A program made the translations under genes and the position numbers. Positions 44,911-54,046 of a stretch of 64,000 bases of DNA are shown piece after piece; the first letter of the stretch is position 1; the number at the start of each line of letters is the position of its first letter. The notes beneath the pieces were generated by a model. The model was not told where the DNA came from. It did no database searches and saw nothing but the letters and a program-made list of their open reading frames with translations. The DNA lies in the NCBI RefSeq assembly GCF_014236655.1, contig NZ_JACMYG010000001.1:62001-126000 (forward strand), in the 5' to 3' direction. This DNA comes from Pseudomonas kielensis. GTDB lineage: Bacteria > Pseudomonadota > Gammaproteobacteria > Pseudomonadales > Pseudomonadaceae.

Positions 44911-44989
44911 CCCTGTAGCCGCTGCCGAAGGCTGCGCTGGGTTGCGCAGCGCCCCCCGCAGCCTCGCGGGCTCGGCAAATGCTACAGGG
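44911..44989. repeat. REP-like hairpin between convergent genes
   Basis: CCCTGTAGC and GCTACAGGG form the outer stem. An inner GCTGCGC/GCGCAGC hairpin lies at 44931-44950. The CTGTAGCCGCTGCCGA core is a familiar repeat motif in pseudomonads. It lies between the ends of the small membrane protein and alpha-2-macroglobulin genes and may terminate both. Confidence 0.75.
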
Positions 44990-45011
44990 GTAGCCGCTGC
45001 CGAGCCTGCAT

Positions 45012-48000
45012 TCACCGCCCCTTGATCACCATCTCCGGCACCGTCTCACCCACCGCCTGCCAGTTCGGCCGGTACATCGACTCCACTTGCGGTGGCGGTA
45101 CCCGATAGGTGCCGGGCGTGACCGCCCGCGCCAGGTACAGCAGGTGCGTGGTGCCATAGCCGTCCAGGTTCAACGCTGCCACGTAACGATCGTCACGGAA
45201 CTCCTGGTGCTTGAGGCTGGCGTTCTGCATCGATTCCCGCCATTGCTTGACCTTGCTGCTGGCGTTTTCCAGGCTGGCAGCGCTTTGGGCCAGATTCTGG
45301 TTCTCCAATTCCAGGCCGGCCGGCAACAAGTCCACCACCAGGGCATCCGGCACGCGCTGCTTGGCGCTGACGGCGATGTGCACCAGCACCAGGTCACCGC
45401 TGGCCAATGCCTTGAGGTCCAGCGGCTCACCATTCATGCCCAGGTACTCACGCCGAATGCTCAGGTTCTCGCCCCCTGGCGCCGGAGCCTGCTGTGGATA
45501 ACCGGAAATGGTCAGCTGTTGGTAGACCGGCTCGCTGCCGGCATTGCTCAGCGTCAGCGGCGAGGCCAGCAGCGGCCCTTGCAGCTTGAGCCCGGGCTGG
45601 GCGTTGTTGAGCTCACGGGTTTGCGTGCCACTGCTCAATTGCGCAGTCCAGTTGGCTTCAGGCTTGCCCAGCAAACTGCGGCCGGCGAGGAACAGCGAGT
45701 TGCGCTCCTGGGTCGACAGGTACGGGCTGGCAGCCAACTGATCGGACAGCTCGAACAACCGCTCTTCCCGCTGCCCCTTGTCCAGGTCGTATTCCTGCAG
45801 CAGCGCCAGAATAAGCGCCTGGTCACGCAACGGGCTGCCGTAGTCGGCCAGCCAGTCGTTGGCCTTGCGTGTCGCGGCAAGTCCCGCAACCAGTGCCTGG
45901 CCCGCGCGCGGTTGATCACCCATTAACTGCAGGGCCACCGACAACTGCACCAGTGGCAACCCGGAACGGGCATCGCTGCGCCGCTCGAACAGACTGCGCA
46001 GCGCGCCCAAAGGTGCCTGTTGGCTGCGAGCCAATACCAGGCCGGCATAGGCCTGCACCGCAAAACGCGTGTGTTCGGCGTTTTCGCTGTAGTCGACTTC
46101 GATCAGGTTGCGCTCCTGCAGGTAACGCAGCAGGCGCTCGTTGGCTTTTTTCAGGGCATCGGCCGGCACGCCGAAACCCTGGTCGCGGGCGCGCAGCAGG
46201 AAGTCGGTGACGTAGGCTGTCAGCCAGTACTCCTCCTCCCCGTCGGCACCCCACAGGCCGAAGCTGCCGTTGTAGCGCTGCATGCCCAGCAAACGCTCGA
46301 TACCCAGCTCGATCTTGCGCTTGCGCTCGGCCTCCGGCTCGCCTTCCAGGCCCAGGCGCTTGAGGCTCGCCGCGTCGGCATACAGCGACGGGTACAGGCC
46401 GCTGGTGGTTTGTTCGGAACAACCGTAGGGGTAAGCCTTGAGTGCTCGGATCTGCTCGCCCAGGTTCAGCGGTGGCCGACTCGAGAGGCTGAGCAAGGCC
46501 TCGCGCCCCGCCGGTTCGAACAGGGCCAGCTCGCTGTCAGGCAAGCTCCAGGGTTGCTCCTTGAGTACCGCGCGATAGTGCTTGAGCAGCGCCGGATAGG
46601 CCGGCCGCACGCCCAGGGTCCATTCCCGGGTGAACGGCGGCAGGTTCTCGCCCGGCAAGTCCAGGCCGTTGACCAGCACCTTGACCTTGCCCTGGCCAAA
46701 CCCACCGAGGGCGCGCAGGGGAATCCGCAGGGTGGTGCGCTGGCCCGGGGTCAACGCCACGCTCTGGGCAGCCGTATCCACCAGGGCCAGTTGCCCCTCG
46801 GTGCTCAGCTGTACTTGCAGCGTCTGCGCCTTGCCCGAAAGGTTCGACAGGTCCAGCGCCAGGCTGGTCTGGTCGCCGCCGGCGAGGAAGCGTGGCGCCG
46901 AGAGTTCGGCGATCAGTGGCGCGGCGATGACCGTCTTGGCTTCGGCCATGCCGTAACGATCGTCGGTCCAGGCCTGGGCCATCAAGCGCAGTTCGCCGTT
47001 GAAGTCCGGAATTTCGACGCTGACCTGGCCTTCGCCCTGCTCGTTCAAGGTGACTGGCGCACTCTGCAGGGCGACGATGGTCACGCTGGTGTCCGGGCGC
47101 TTGCCGCCCTTGGCCAGCGCCGCATCACCCCCAAAGGCCAGGCTGGCCAGACGGCCTTGGCCGGCTTCGATCAACTGCCCGTAGACGTCCAGTTGATCAG
47201 CACCGTAGGCCTTGCGCCCAAACAGGCTGGAGTAGGGATCCGGGGTCGGGTATTCAGTGATATTGAGAATGCCGACATCCACCGCCGCCAACAGCACGTG
47301 GACCTGTTTGGGCACGCTGCCGTCGGCATTCCTGGCCTGGATCTTCACGCTCAGCGGTTGTTTGGGGCGCATTTTTTCCGGTGCGCTCAGGCTCAGGCCG
47401 AGCTTGCGCTGGGTCCGGTCCAGCGGCAGGTGCAGCACGCCGACCGCACGTTTGGGGGTGACATTGGCCTTGCGCTCGCCGGGACGAATCACCAGCGCAC
47501 TGACATACAGATCGTGCCGCGACCATTTCGGATCAAGCTTCACGGCAAAACTTTTGCCCTCGGCCGGCACCTCGATTGCCTGCCACCACAGCGGGCCATC
47601 GGCCGATTCCACCAGCAGGTAGCCATTGCCGGCCGCCGGTGGCGTCACCGTGACCGTGGCCGTGTCGCCATCGGCATAGGCCGGTTTATCCAGCGCCAGT
47701 TTCACCTGGTCCGGACGCACCGCTCCGCCTTCGGCGTTGTCCTGGGCACGGTAGCCGGCCCAGAAGCGCAGGCTGCTGGTAACCCCGGTCTGCGGGTCTT
47801 CGACCTCTACCCGATAAGGGCCCCACTCCACCGGGAAGCTGACCTTGGCGGTGTCACCGGCCTTGATGCTCAGGGTCTCTTCGGCAAGGGTGAGGAACTT
47901 CTCGTTGAAGTGATAGCTCCAGCCATCGTTGTCGGAGTAGTTCCAGTAGTAGTCACGGCGCTCACGAATCAGGCGCACCTTGAGGTTGTCGGCTGCCAGC

Positions 48001-49913
48001 TTCTGGCCCTGGTTGTTGGCCATCAACAGTTCGAACTCGACCGGACCATCGCCGTCGGTTTCCTCGCCATCGAACAAGGCCCGCAGCCCCGGCATGCGCT
48101 CGGCCGGCCACACCGGTTGCACCACGCGCCGGGTAATCGGCCGACCACCGGACTCCTGCAGGCTGGCCTGGACGATCAGTTGCAGCGGTGACTTGGCTTC
48201 AGCCCATTTGCTGTCGAGGGAGATCAGCACTTCGCCGTCTTCGTCCAGCGCGGCTTCCTCCAACTCCAGGTCCTGGCTCAACTCCTCTTCGGTCACCGAG
48301 CCGAACTGATAACCCGGCAGGCTCTTGACCGCCTCACGCAGGGGCCGCACATAAACCTGGCCACTCAAGCGATTGCCCGCGGCCGGCGCGCCGTAGAGAT
48401 AACGACCATTGACGCTGATTTGCGCGGTGTCGCCCGGTTTGATCGGTTGGTCGCTGCCCTTGAGTTCGAGGGCGAGGCGTTCGGGCAGGAAGTCTTCGAC
48501 AAGAAATTCGTAGAGCTGTGGCTTGCCGTCGCCCAGGTCGAATACCAACTGCCAGCGGCCGGTCGGTGCTTCGCCGGCCAGTTGCAGCTGATATTGATAC
48601 AGGCCTGAGGCGTCGGCGTCCCAGACGAACTTGCGACTGACCTGCTCGTCCGGGCGCCGCACTTCGACACTCACCGGCTGCGGCTTGACCGCGTTGCCGT
48701 CGGCGTCGCGCAGCAGGGCGTTGAGCAGCACGGTCTCGCCGGGGCGGTAGAGGTCACGCGGGCCAAATACGAAGAACTGCAACGGATGGGACTGGGGGCC
48801 GCCGATATTGAACTCGGCCAGGTCCAGCGCCGCACTGTTGAGCCGCAGCAGGCTGGTCTGCTGGCCCTGGTGGGCGAGGAGCACTTCGGCTTTTTTCGGC
48901 AGCGGCAATTGCGCATGGCCGCCCTGCCCGGTCTTGCCCTGGCCGACCACGCGACCGTCGCTGTCGAGCAGTTCCAGGCTGACATCGTCCAGCGCCTTGC
49001 CGCCTTCCAGGGCTTGAGTGAACACGTCCAGGCGGTTCTGGTAGCGGTGCACCGAGAGCCCGATGTCGCTGAGGGTGAACAGGGTCGCCGGTTGCGAGTA
49101 GTTGTAAGTGCCCGAGGCGCGCATTACTGCCAGGTACACGCCCGGTTGTTGCAGGGGCTTGAGGCCGGCGATCGGCAACAGCAGGGTTTCGCGGGTGTTG
49201 CGCGCCGGGTTCAGGTCAAAGCGGCCGCCATAGACCAGCTCGGCCATGGGCAGCAGTTCACGGGATTCATAGCTTTGCAGGCTGTTGTTGCGCCCCCATT
49301 GGGCAAGGAACGCCGGCAGCGATTCGGATTTGATCCGGAAGAATTCGACGTCGACCTTGTCGACATTCAGGGCAATCACCGGCAGGCCTTCGGCCAGGCG
49401 CGTGGGCAGCAGACTGCCACGGCTGGCAAACCCGACAGTCGCTTGCAGGTCGCGGGTTTCCAGGCGGCTGACGTATTCGCCAGCCAGCTTGGCGTCGTTG
49501 ACCGCCAGCAGTCCGGCATCCACCGTCAGCACCAGCTTGCGCTGCGGCTCAAGGTGACGCAGGCGCAGTTCCATCAGGTTGTCGGAGAGCTCCCAGGCGC
49601 CATCGACCTTGCCGCTTTTGCTGTCGACCAGGTGCAGCTTGTCAGCGAATTTCTGCTGGGGGTCCAGGGGCACCGAGAAGCTCACCGACAGGGTGCTGGC
49701 ACCGTCGAGCTGGATTTCCGAGACATCCACCACGCTCAACTCTCGGCCGGCGTAGCGCTGCTTCAGCGCCGCGAGGTCCTGCCCGGTGTGCGCCTTGGTG
49801 GTGCTGACCGTGGCCGCCGGTGCGGAACTGGCCGGGGGTTGGCCAGGGGTCGATGAATCGCAGGCGCTGAGCAGGGTCAGCGCAGCGGCCAGAAACAATC
49901 CTTTGTTAAGCAT
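45012..49913 (-). CDS. Bacterial alpha-2-macroglobulin lipoprotein (YfhM-like)
   Basis: The 1633-residue protein is a periplasmic protease trap. It has a lipoprotein signal (MLNKGLFLAAALTLLSAC, lipobox LSAC), many macroglobulin domains, and a thioester domain with GCSEQ, where Cys1165 and Gln1168 form the reactive bond. The thioester lies close to that of E. coli YfhM (about Cys1187). A protease that cuts the bait region becomes covalently bound. I chose ATG 49913 for the lipoprotein signal; the open frame continues far upstream without similarity. It is encoded beside pbpC as in many proteobacteria, but a small gene intervenes. Confidence 0.95.
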   Translation of the reverse strand: MLNKGLFLAAALTLLSACDSSTPGQPPASSAPAATVSTTKAHTGQDLAALKQRYAGRELSVVDVSEIQLDGASTLSVSFSVPLDPQQKFADKLHLVDSKSGKVDGAWELSDNLMELRLRHLEPQRKLVLTVDAGLLAVNDAKLAGEYVSRLETRDLQATVGFASRGSLLPTRLAEGLPVIALNVDKVDVEFFRIKSESLPAFLAQWGRNNSLQSYESRELLPMAELVYGGRFDLNPARNTRETLLLPIAGLKPLQQPGVYLAVMRASGTYNYSQPATLFTLSDIGLSVHRYQNRLDVFTQALEGGKALDDVSLELLDSDGRVVGQGKTGQGGHAQLPLPKKAEVLLAHQGQQTSLLRLNSAALDLAEFNIGGPQSHPLQFFVFGPRDLYRPGETVLLNALLRDADGNAVKPQPVSVEVRRPDEQVSRKFVWDADASGLYQYQLQLAGEAPTGRWQLVFDLGDGKPQLYEFLVEDFLPERLALELKGSDQPIKPGDTAQISVNGRYLYGAPAAGNRLSGQVYVRPLREAVKSLPGYQFGSVTEEELSQDLELEEAALDEDGEVLISLDSKWAEAKSPLQLIVQASLQESGGRPITRRVVQPVWPAERMPGLRALFDGEETDGDGPVEFELLMANNQGQKLAADNLKVRLIRERRDYYWNYSDNDGWSYHFNEKFLTLAEETLSIKAGDTAKVSFPVEWGPYRVEVEDPQTGVTSSLRFWAGYRAQDNAEGGAVRPDQVKLALDKPAYADGDTATVTVTPPAAGNGYLLVESADGPLWWQAIEVPAEGKSFAVKLDPKWSRHDLYVSALVIRPGERKANVTPKRAVGVLHLPLDRTQRKLGLSLSAPEKMRPKQPLSVKIQARNADGSVPKQVHVLLAAVDVGILNITEYPTPDPYSSLFGRKAYGADQLDVYGQLIEAGQGRLASLAFGGDAALAKGGKRPDTSVTIVALQSAPVTLNEQGEGQVSVEIPDFNGELRLMAQAWTDDRYGMAEAKTVIAAPLIAELSAPRFLAGGDQTSLALDLSNLSGKAQTLQVQLSTEGQLALVDTAAQSVALTPGQRTTLRIPLRALGGFGQGKVKVLVNGLDLPGENLPPFTREWTLGVRPAYPALLKHYRAVLKEQPWSLPDSELALFEPAGREALLSLSSRPPLNLGEQIRALKAYPYGCSEQTTSGLYPSLYADAASLKRLGLEGEPEAERKRKIELGIERLLGMQRYNGSFGLWGADGEEEYWLTAYVTDFLLRARDQGFGVPADALKKANERLLRYLQERNLIEVDYSENAEHTRFAVQAYAGLVLARSQQAPLGALRSLFERRSDARSGLPLVQLSVALQLMGDQPRAGQALVAGLAATRKANDWLADYGSPLRDQALILALLQEYDLDKGQREERLFELSDQLAASPYLSTQERNSLFLAGRSLLGKPEANWTAQLSSGTQTRELNNAQPGLKLQGPLLASPLTLSNAGSEPVYQQLTISGYPQQAPAPGGENLSIRREYLGMNGEPLDLKALASGDLVLVHIAVSAKQRVPDALVVDLLPAGLELENQNLAQSAASLENASSKVKQWRESMQNASLKHQEFRDDRYVAALNLDGYGTTHLLYLARAVTPGTYRVPPPQVESMYRPNWQAVGETVPEMVIKGR

Positions 49914-50091
49914 GGGGCACTCGTGGGCAGGAGTATCGAAGGGTTGAACTATAGCCCAAGCGTTTGCCGGGCTGGAGTGATTGACCAACGGTTGGATGTT
50001 TGGTTCGCTGGCCGGGAGCCGACCGCAACGGATCCCGAAGCACCGCCCCCGCCGATCTGCCGCTACAATGCCGCTCTCCCAAGGAGCCTGC

Positions 50092-51441
50092 ATGTCCACC
50101 CTGATCAACGACTGGCGCGACCGCCCGACCCACCGCCGTGTCTGGGCGCTCGCCGCGCCGATGATTCTCTCCAACCTTTCGGTGCCGCTGGTGGCGCTGG
50201 TCGACAGTACCGTGATCGGCCACCTGCCCCATGCCCACCAACTGGGCGCCGTGGCCGTCGGTGCCAGCCTGTACACCTTCCTGGCCTGGGCCATGGGTTT
50301 TCTGCGCATGGGCTCCACCGGGTTCGCCGCCCAGGCCGCCGGACGCGGGGACGGCGCAGCCTTGCGCCAGGTCCTGCTGCAGGGCCTGCTGCTGGCGCTG
50401 GGGCTGGCCGTGCTGCTGGGCAGCCTGGGGGTGCCACTGAGTGGCGTGGCGCTGCACTTCATGCAGCCTTCGGCGGAACTCGAACACCTGACCCGGGAAT
50501 TTTTCCACACCCGGCTGTTTGGCTTGCCCGCGGCCCTGGCCAGCTATGCGCTGGTCGGCTGGTTTCTCGGCACCCAGAACGCCCGCGCACCGCTGGCGAT
50601 TCTGCTGACCACCAACCTGGTGAACATCGCCCTCAACCTGTGGTTCGTCATCGGCCTGGAGTGGGGTGTGGTCGGCTCGGCCCGGGCGTCGGTGATCGCC
50701 GAGTGGACCGGCGCCCTGCTCGGCCTGGCCATGACCCGCAGCGCCCTGCGCGCGTATCCCGGGCACATGGCCTGGGCGGCCCTGGCGATCTGGCAGAGCT
50801 GGCGGCCGCTGCTGGCGGTCAACCGGGATATCTTCATTCGCAGCCTGGCGCTGCAGTCGGTGTTTTTCATGATCACGGTGCAGGGCGCCCGGCTCGGCGA
50901 TGCGACGGTGGCGGCCAATGCCCTGTTGCTCAATGGCCTGCTGTTGACGGCCCACGCCCTCGATGGCCTGGCGCATGCCGTGGAGGCGCTGTGTGGCCAC
51001 GCCATCGGCGCCCGTGATCGCCAGGCCCTGCGCCGCTCGCTGGTGGTCGCTTGCGGTTGGTCGCTGATCGCCAGCACCGGTTTCGCCCTGTTGTTTCTGT
51101 GTGCCGGGCACCTGTTCATTGAAATGCAGACTGACATCCAGAGCGTGCGCGACACCGCTTTCAGCTACTTGCCCTACCTGGCCGCCCTGCCCCTGATTGC
51201 GGTCTGGAGCTACCTGCTCGACGGCCTGTTCATCGGCGCCACCCGTGCGCGGGAAATGCGCAACGGCATGCTGTTGAGCGTGGTCATCGTCCTGCCGTTC
51301 GCCTGGGCCCTGCAGGGCCTGGGCAACCATGGCCTGTGGCTGACATTCCTGCTGTTCATGTTGCTGCGCAGCCTGACCCTGGGCGTATTCGCCTGGCACC
51401 TGCGCAACAAGGACCAGTGGTTTAACGGCCACACGCCGTGA
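50092..51441 (+). CDS. MATE family efflux transporter (DinF-like)
   Basis: The 449-residue protein has 12 membrane helices and the DinF-type pattern of MATE exporters: LAAPMILSNLSVPLVALVDSTVIGHL in helix 1, GFLRMGSTGFAAQAAGRGD in loop 2-3, and LDGLAHAVEALCGHAIG in the second half. MATE proteins expel drugs or metabolites against Na+ or H+. AAGGAG precedes ATG 50092; the upstream extension has no family sequence. It is divergent from the alpha-2-macroglobulin. Confidence 0.92.
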   Translation: MSTLINDWRDRPTHRRVWALAAPMILSNLSVPLVALVDSTVIGHLPHAHQLGAVAVGASLYTFLAWAMGFLRMGSTGFAAQAAGRGDGAALRQVLLQGLLLALGLAVLLGSLGVPLSGVALHFMQPSAELEHLTREFFHTRLFGLPAALASYALVGWFLGTQNARAPLAILLTTNLVNIALNLWFVIGLEWGVVGSARASVIAEWTGALLGLAMTRSALRAYPGHMAWAALAIWQSWRPLLAVNRDIFIRSLALQSVFFMITVQGARLGDATVAANALLLNGLLLTAHALDGLAHAVEALCGHAIGARDRQALRRSLVVACGWSLIASTGFALLFLCAGHLFIEMQTDIQSVRDTAFSYLPYLAALPLIAVWSYLLDGLFIGATRAREMRNGMLLSVVIVLPFAWALQGLGNHGLWLTFLLFMLLRSLTLGVFAWHLRNKDQWFNGHTP

Positions 51442-51468
51442 ACCACCGCCCTGGCGCAGACCCTGGCT

Positions 51469-52254
51469 TCACGTCGGATCGTTGCGCCAGTGCTGACGCA
51501 GGCTGTCCAGGCGCTCCTGTTGGGTCCCTCCTGACAGAACGAGCTGCAGCGTGGCCGATGGGTATTGCAGGCGCAGGCGCAACCAGCCGTCCAGCACCGC
51601 GTGCTCGGTGAAGCCCTGCTCCAACCCTTCCTCGAGGCAGCACCAGATCACCCCGTAATCGTGCCCGGTGGCACGGCACCACGACCAGGCATGGCGCTCC
51701 AGCAAACACACCTGCAACTTGTCCTGCTGGTGCTGGCTGAGGTTGTCTTCGATCGCCAGGTCACTCACCGCCCGACGCGGATTGACCATCTGCTGCCACC
51801 CCAGGCTACCCATGGCCCGGTCGGCCCAGGTGCCGCCGTACCAGTACAACCGGTCGATGGGCCCCAGCCAGCGGCTTAACTCGCTGGCGTCGCGGGCATC
51901 GAAGAAGTAGCTGGCGGTCCAGGGGTTGTAGTAGCTCAACAGGCCCTTGTGATGCAGGCCGAAGGTCACCGTGAGCATGCGTCGCAGGTGCTCGAGCAAC
52001 GCAGCGGCCGACACCGAGGTCTGGAGCAACAGCCCGGGCCAGTCTTCAGGCTGGTCGTGGACGCAGTCCGCCAGTCTTGCGTGGCTCGCCAGTTCGATCA
52101 CTTGCGGCCCCTGCTCGCGCAAGCCATGCAGCTCGGTGTCGGCAAACAACGCGTGCCGTACCGCGCCGGCAAAGCCGTGTTGCAACCTGCTGCCGGCCTC
52201 CGGTGCGGCGGGTATGTCGAGCAACAGCCATTGCGCCGTGCGGGCCAGGCTCAT
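51469..52254 (-). CDS. DUF4123 protein, T6SS effector adaptor (Tap/TEC)
   Basis: The 261-residue product fits DUF4123, adaptors that load a specific effector onto a VgrG spike. A WLLLDIP start, a central YYNPWTASYFFDARDASEL segment and the WYGGTWAD region match the family. Its ATG at 52254 overlaps the vgrG stop (ATGA), so the two are translated together. The gene normally just downstream, the effector, is absent: 27 bp further on is the convergent MATE gene. The adaptor may serve an effector encoded elsewhere, or be left over from a lost one. Confidence 0.85.
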   Translation of the reverse strand: MSLARTAQWLLLDIPAAPEAGSRLQHGFAGAVRHALFADTELHGLREQGPQVIELASHARLADCVHDQPEDWPGLLLQTSVSAAALLEHLRRMLTVTFGLHHKGLLSYYNPWTASYFFDARDASELSRWLGPIDRLYWYGGTWADRAMGSLGWQQMVNPRRAVSDLAIEDNLSQHQQDKLQVCLLERHAWSWCRATGHDYGVIWCCLEEGLEQGFTEHAVLDGWLRLRLQYPSATLQLVLSGGTQQERLDSLRQHWRNDPT

Positions 52255-53813
52255 GCCGCACCACTCAGGCCATCGCCTGCCGCCGTGCGACACACGCAGA
52301 TGGACTGACGGCAATGGCTATAGCTGCCACCCCCCGGCAGCAGGCACAGCAACACCAACGGCTGACTGCTGCGCAGCAGGGCCAGCAAGTCCTGGGCCGC
52401 GACCGCGGGTACCTCCTCCGGGGTTGCAATCGGGGCCTCAACCAGGGGTGGCGCCATGGCCTTGAGGTGAAGGTTCGGGCTGGACAGGTGCAGGGTTTCT
52501 CCGACGATGCTCACTTCGCTGCAACCGACCTTGAATTGCCGTTCAGCACCGGGACCAACGACCAGTGCCGACCCGGGCGACACTTGAAGCTGTTGCTCGC
52601 GCCCCATGAATGCCGCCGCACTGATCTGCAGTTGCAATCGTGCCGCATCACTCGGTGCCGCAGTCGAGTCGCTAGCAGCCTGGTCCACCCCGGTCTGCTG
52701 TGGCGTAACGAGCACGCCGCTGATCAAGGGCTGGTCCGGATCACCCTCGGTATAGCTGACACACACCTGCACACCGGCCCTGAGACCGTTTATCGCCTGG
52801 GCAGACAAGTGGGCAGACACCGGCAACCAGCAATGACTGGGTCGACCGCCCTCGCCCTGGTACAACCACTCCATTTGCACCGCGATCCGCTGCTGCGCAT
52901 CACGGTGTTGGCCGTCCACGCTCACCACCCAACCAAGTTGCAGGCTGCTCATGCGCGGTTTCTCCGGTGGCTCGGCGGGCACGTACGGCACGCCCCACGC
53001 AATGGCCCGCAGTCGATTGTGATAGCGCGGCATGTCATGCGGACTGGCGCGATGTTCGACCCGGGTGATCAGCCATGGGCCATTGCCCTCGGTGCAGGGG
53101 TGTCCGGCGCACGATAAACGCTGTCCCGCGCGCACGGTGGGCTGCTCGGTTTCAGCCTGCACGTGGATGCCGTCCGCTTGCATATGCACTGCAAAGCGCC
53201 TGACGCCGGCGGCACCGTCACCCCCGAAGCTCAGCGTGTCGGCGACGCCGTCGTGCTGCCCGGAATCGGTAAACACCAGGCAATGGCCACGCCGGCGGTG
53301 TCGGAAGTGGTAGTCAATCGACTGCTGGCCACACAGGCGCTGGACAAACGCCAGGTCGGATTCGCAGTACTGGGTGCAGAACGCCAGTGTCGGGTACTCA
53401 CTGCGCAGTTCGAATCGGCAAGCCTGCCCGTCAATGCCATGCTCGCTCAACACCTGGGCGAGGATCTGCGGCACCGACAATCCGCTGAATAGGCGCCGGG
53501 TGAAGCGCCGGGCCAGTGAGCCCAGTCGCGGGCCCAGGGTCACACGCCAGAGGCCAGGTTGTGCCTCATCGTGAAGCGGCACCAGGTCCTGGATCTGACC
53601 ATGAATACCGCTGGTCGCCGTGCCGAAACACAGATAGGCCGCGCGAAACATCAGGCTGGACAGGTCCAACTGGCGTTCGTCCAGGTGCAGGTCCAGCAAG
53701 AATGCATAGGGCTGGCTGATGGCTTCGCTGCCGCTGAGCGCGACCACGGCCAGGGGCTGGGATTGACCCGCTATCTCCAGACGAAATGACGGCTCGTGAA
53801 GGGGATCGAACAT
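52251..53813 (-). CDS. Type VI secretion tip protein VgrG
   Basis: The 520-residue protein has a gp27-like base (about residues 1-330, with LDLHLDERQLDLSSLMF and CESDLAFVQRLCGQQSIDYHF) and a gp5-like OB domain (about 340-410, with WLPVSAHLSAQAINGLRAGVQV and a DPDQPLISG motif). A short beta-spike follows. The tail ends in a cysteine-containing stretch (residues about 490-520) with no known effector domain. No hcp, PAAR or structural tss genes occur in the window, so this is an orphan tip gene relying on a T6SS elsewhere. Confidence 0.9.
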   Translation of the reverse strand: MFDPLHEPSFRLEIAGQSQPLAVVALSGSEAISQPYAFLLDLHLDERQLDLSSLMFRAAYLCFGTATSGIHGQIQDLVPLHDEAQPGLWRVTLGPRLGSLARRFTRRLFSGLSVPQILAQVLSEHGIDGQACRFELRSEYPTLAFCTQYCESDLAFVQRLCGQQSIDYHFRHRRRGHCLVFTDSGQHDGVADTLSFGGDGAAGVRRFAVHMQADGIHVQAETEQPTVRAGQRLSCAGHPCTEGNGPWLITRVEHRASPHDMPRYHNRLRAIAWGVPYVPAEPPEKPRMSSLQLGWVVSVDGQHRDAQQRIAVQMEWLYQGEGGRPSHCWLPVSAHLSAQAINGLRAGVQVCVSYTEGDPDQPLISGVLVTPQQTGVDQAASDSTAAPSDAARLQLQISAAAFMGREQQLQVSPGSALVVGPGAERQFKVGCSEVSIVGETLHLSSPNLHLKAMAPPLVEAPIATPEEVPAVAAQDLLALLRSSQPLVLLCLLPGGGSYSHCRQSICVCRTAAGDGLSGAA

Positions 53814-54046
53814 CGGCTTTTCTCTACAGGAGGGGCGGCCGGGGATTCTCGCTGAGAGACATGGCCGAGTAGAGTGCCGAAATACAACTTGGGAAATGGA
53901 CTACATGAAATGAGGAAGCACCATCGTTGATAGTGCTACACCATTGAAAATCGCCGAAAAAAAAGGGAATCGCCTTACCAGGCCATCTGAAATTTCCGTA
54001 AGACGGGGAACATTTTCAGACAGCCTGGTCTCGGCGGTTCGCTACC

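Noticed and set aside
46020-48191. A 723-codon plus-strand ORF opposite the alpha-2-macroglobulin
   Set aside because: Shadow frame without recognisable domains or a ribosome site.
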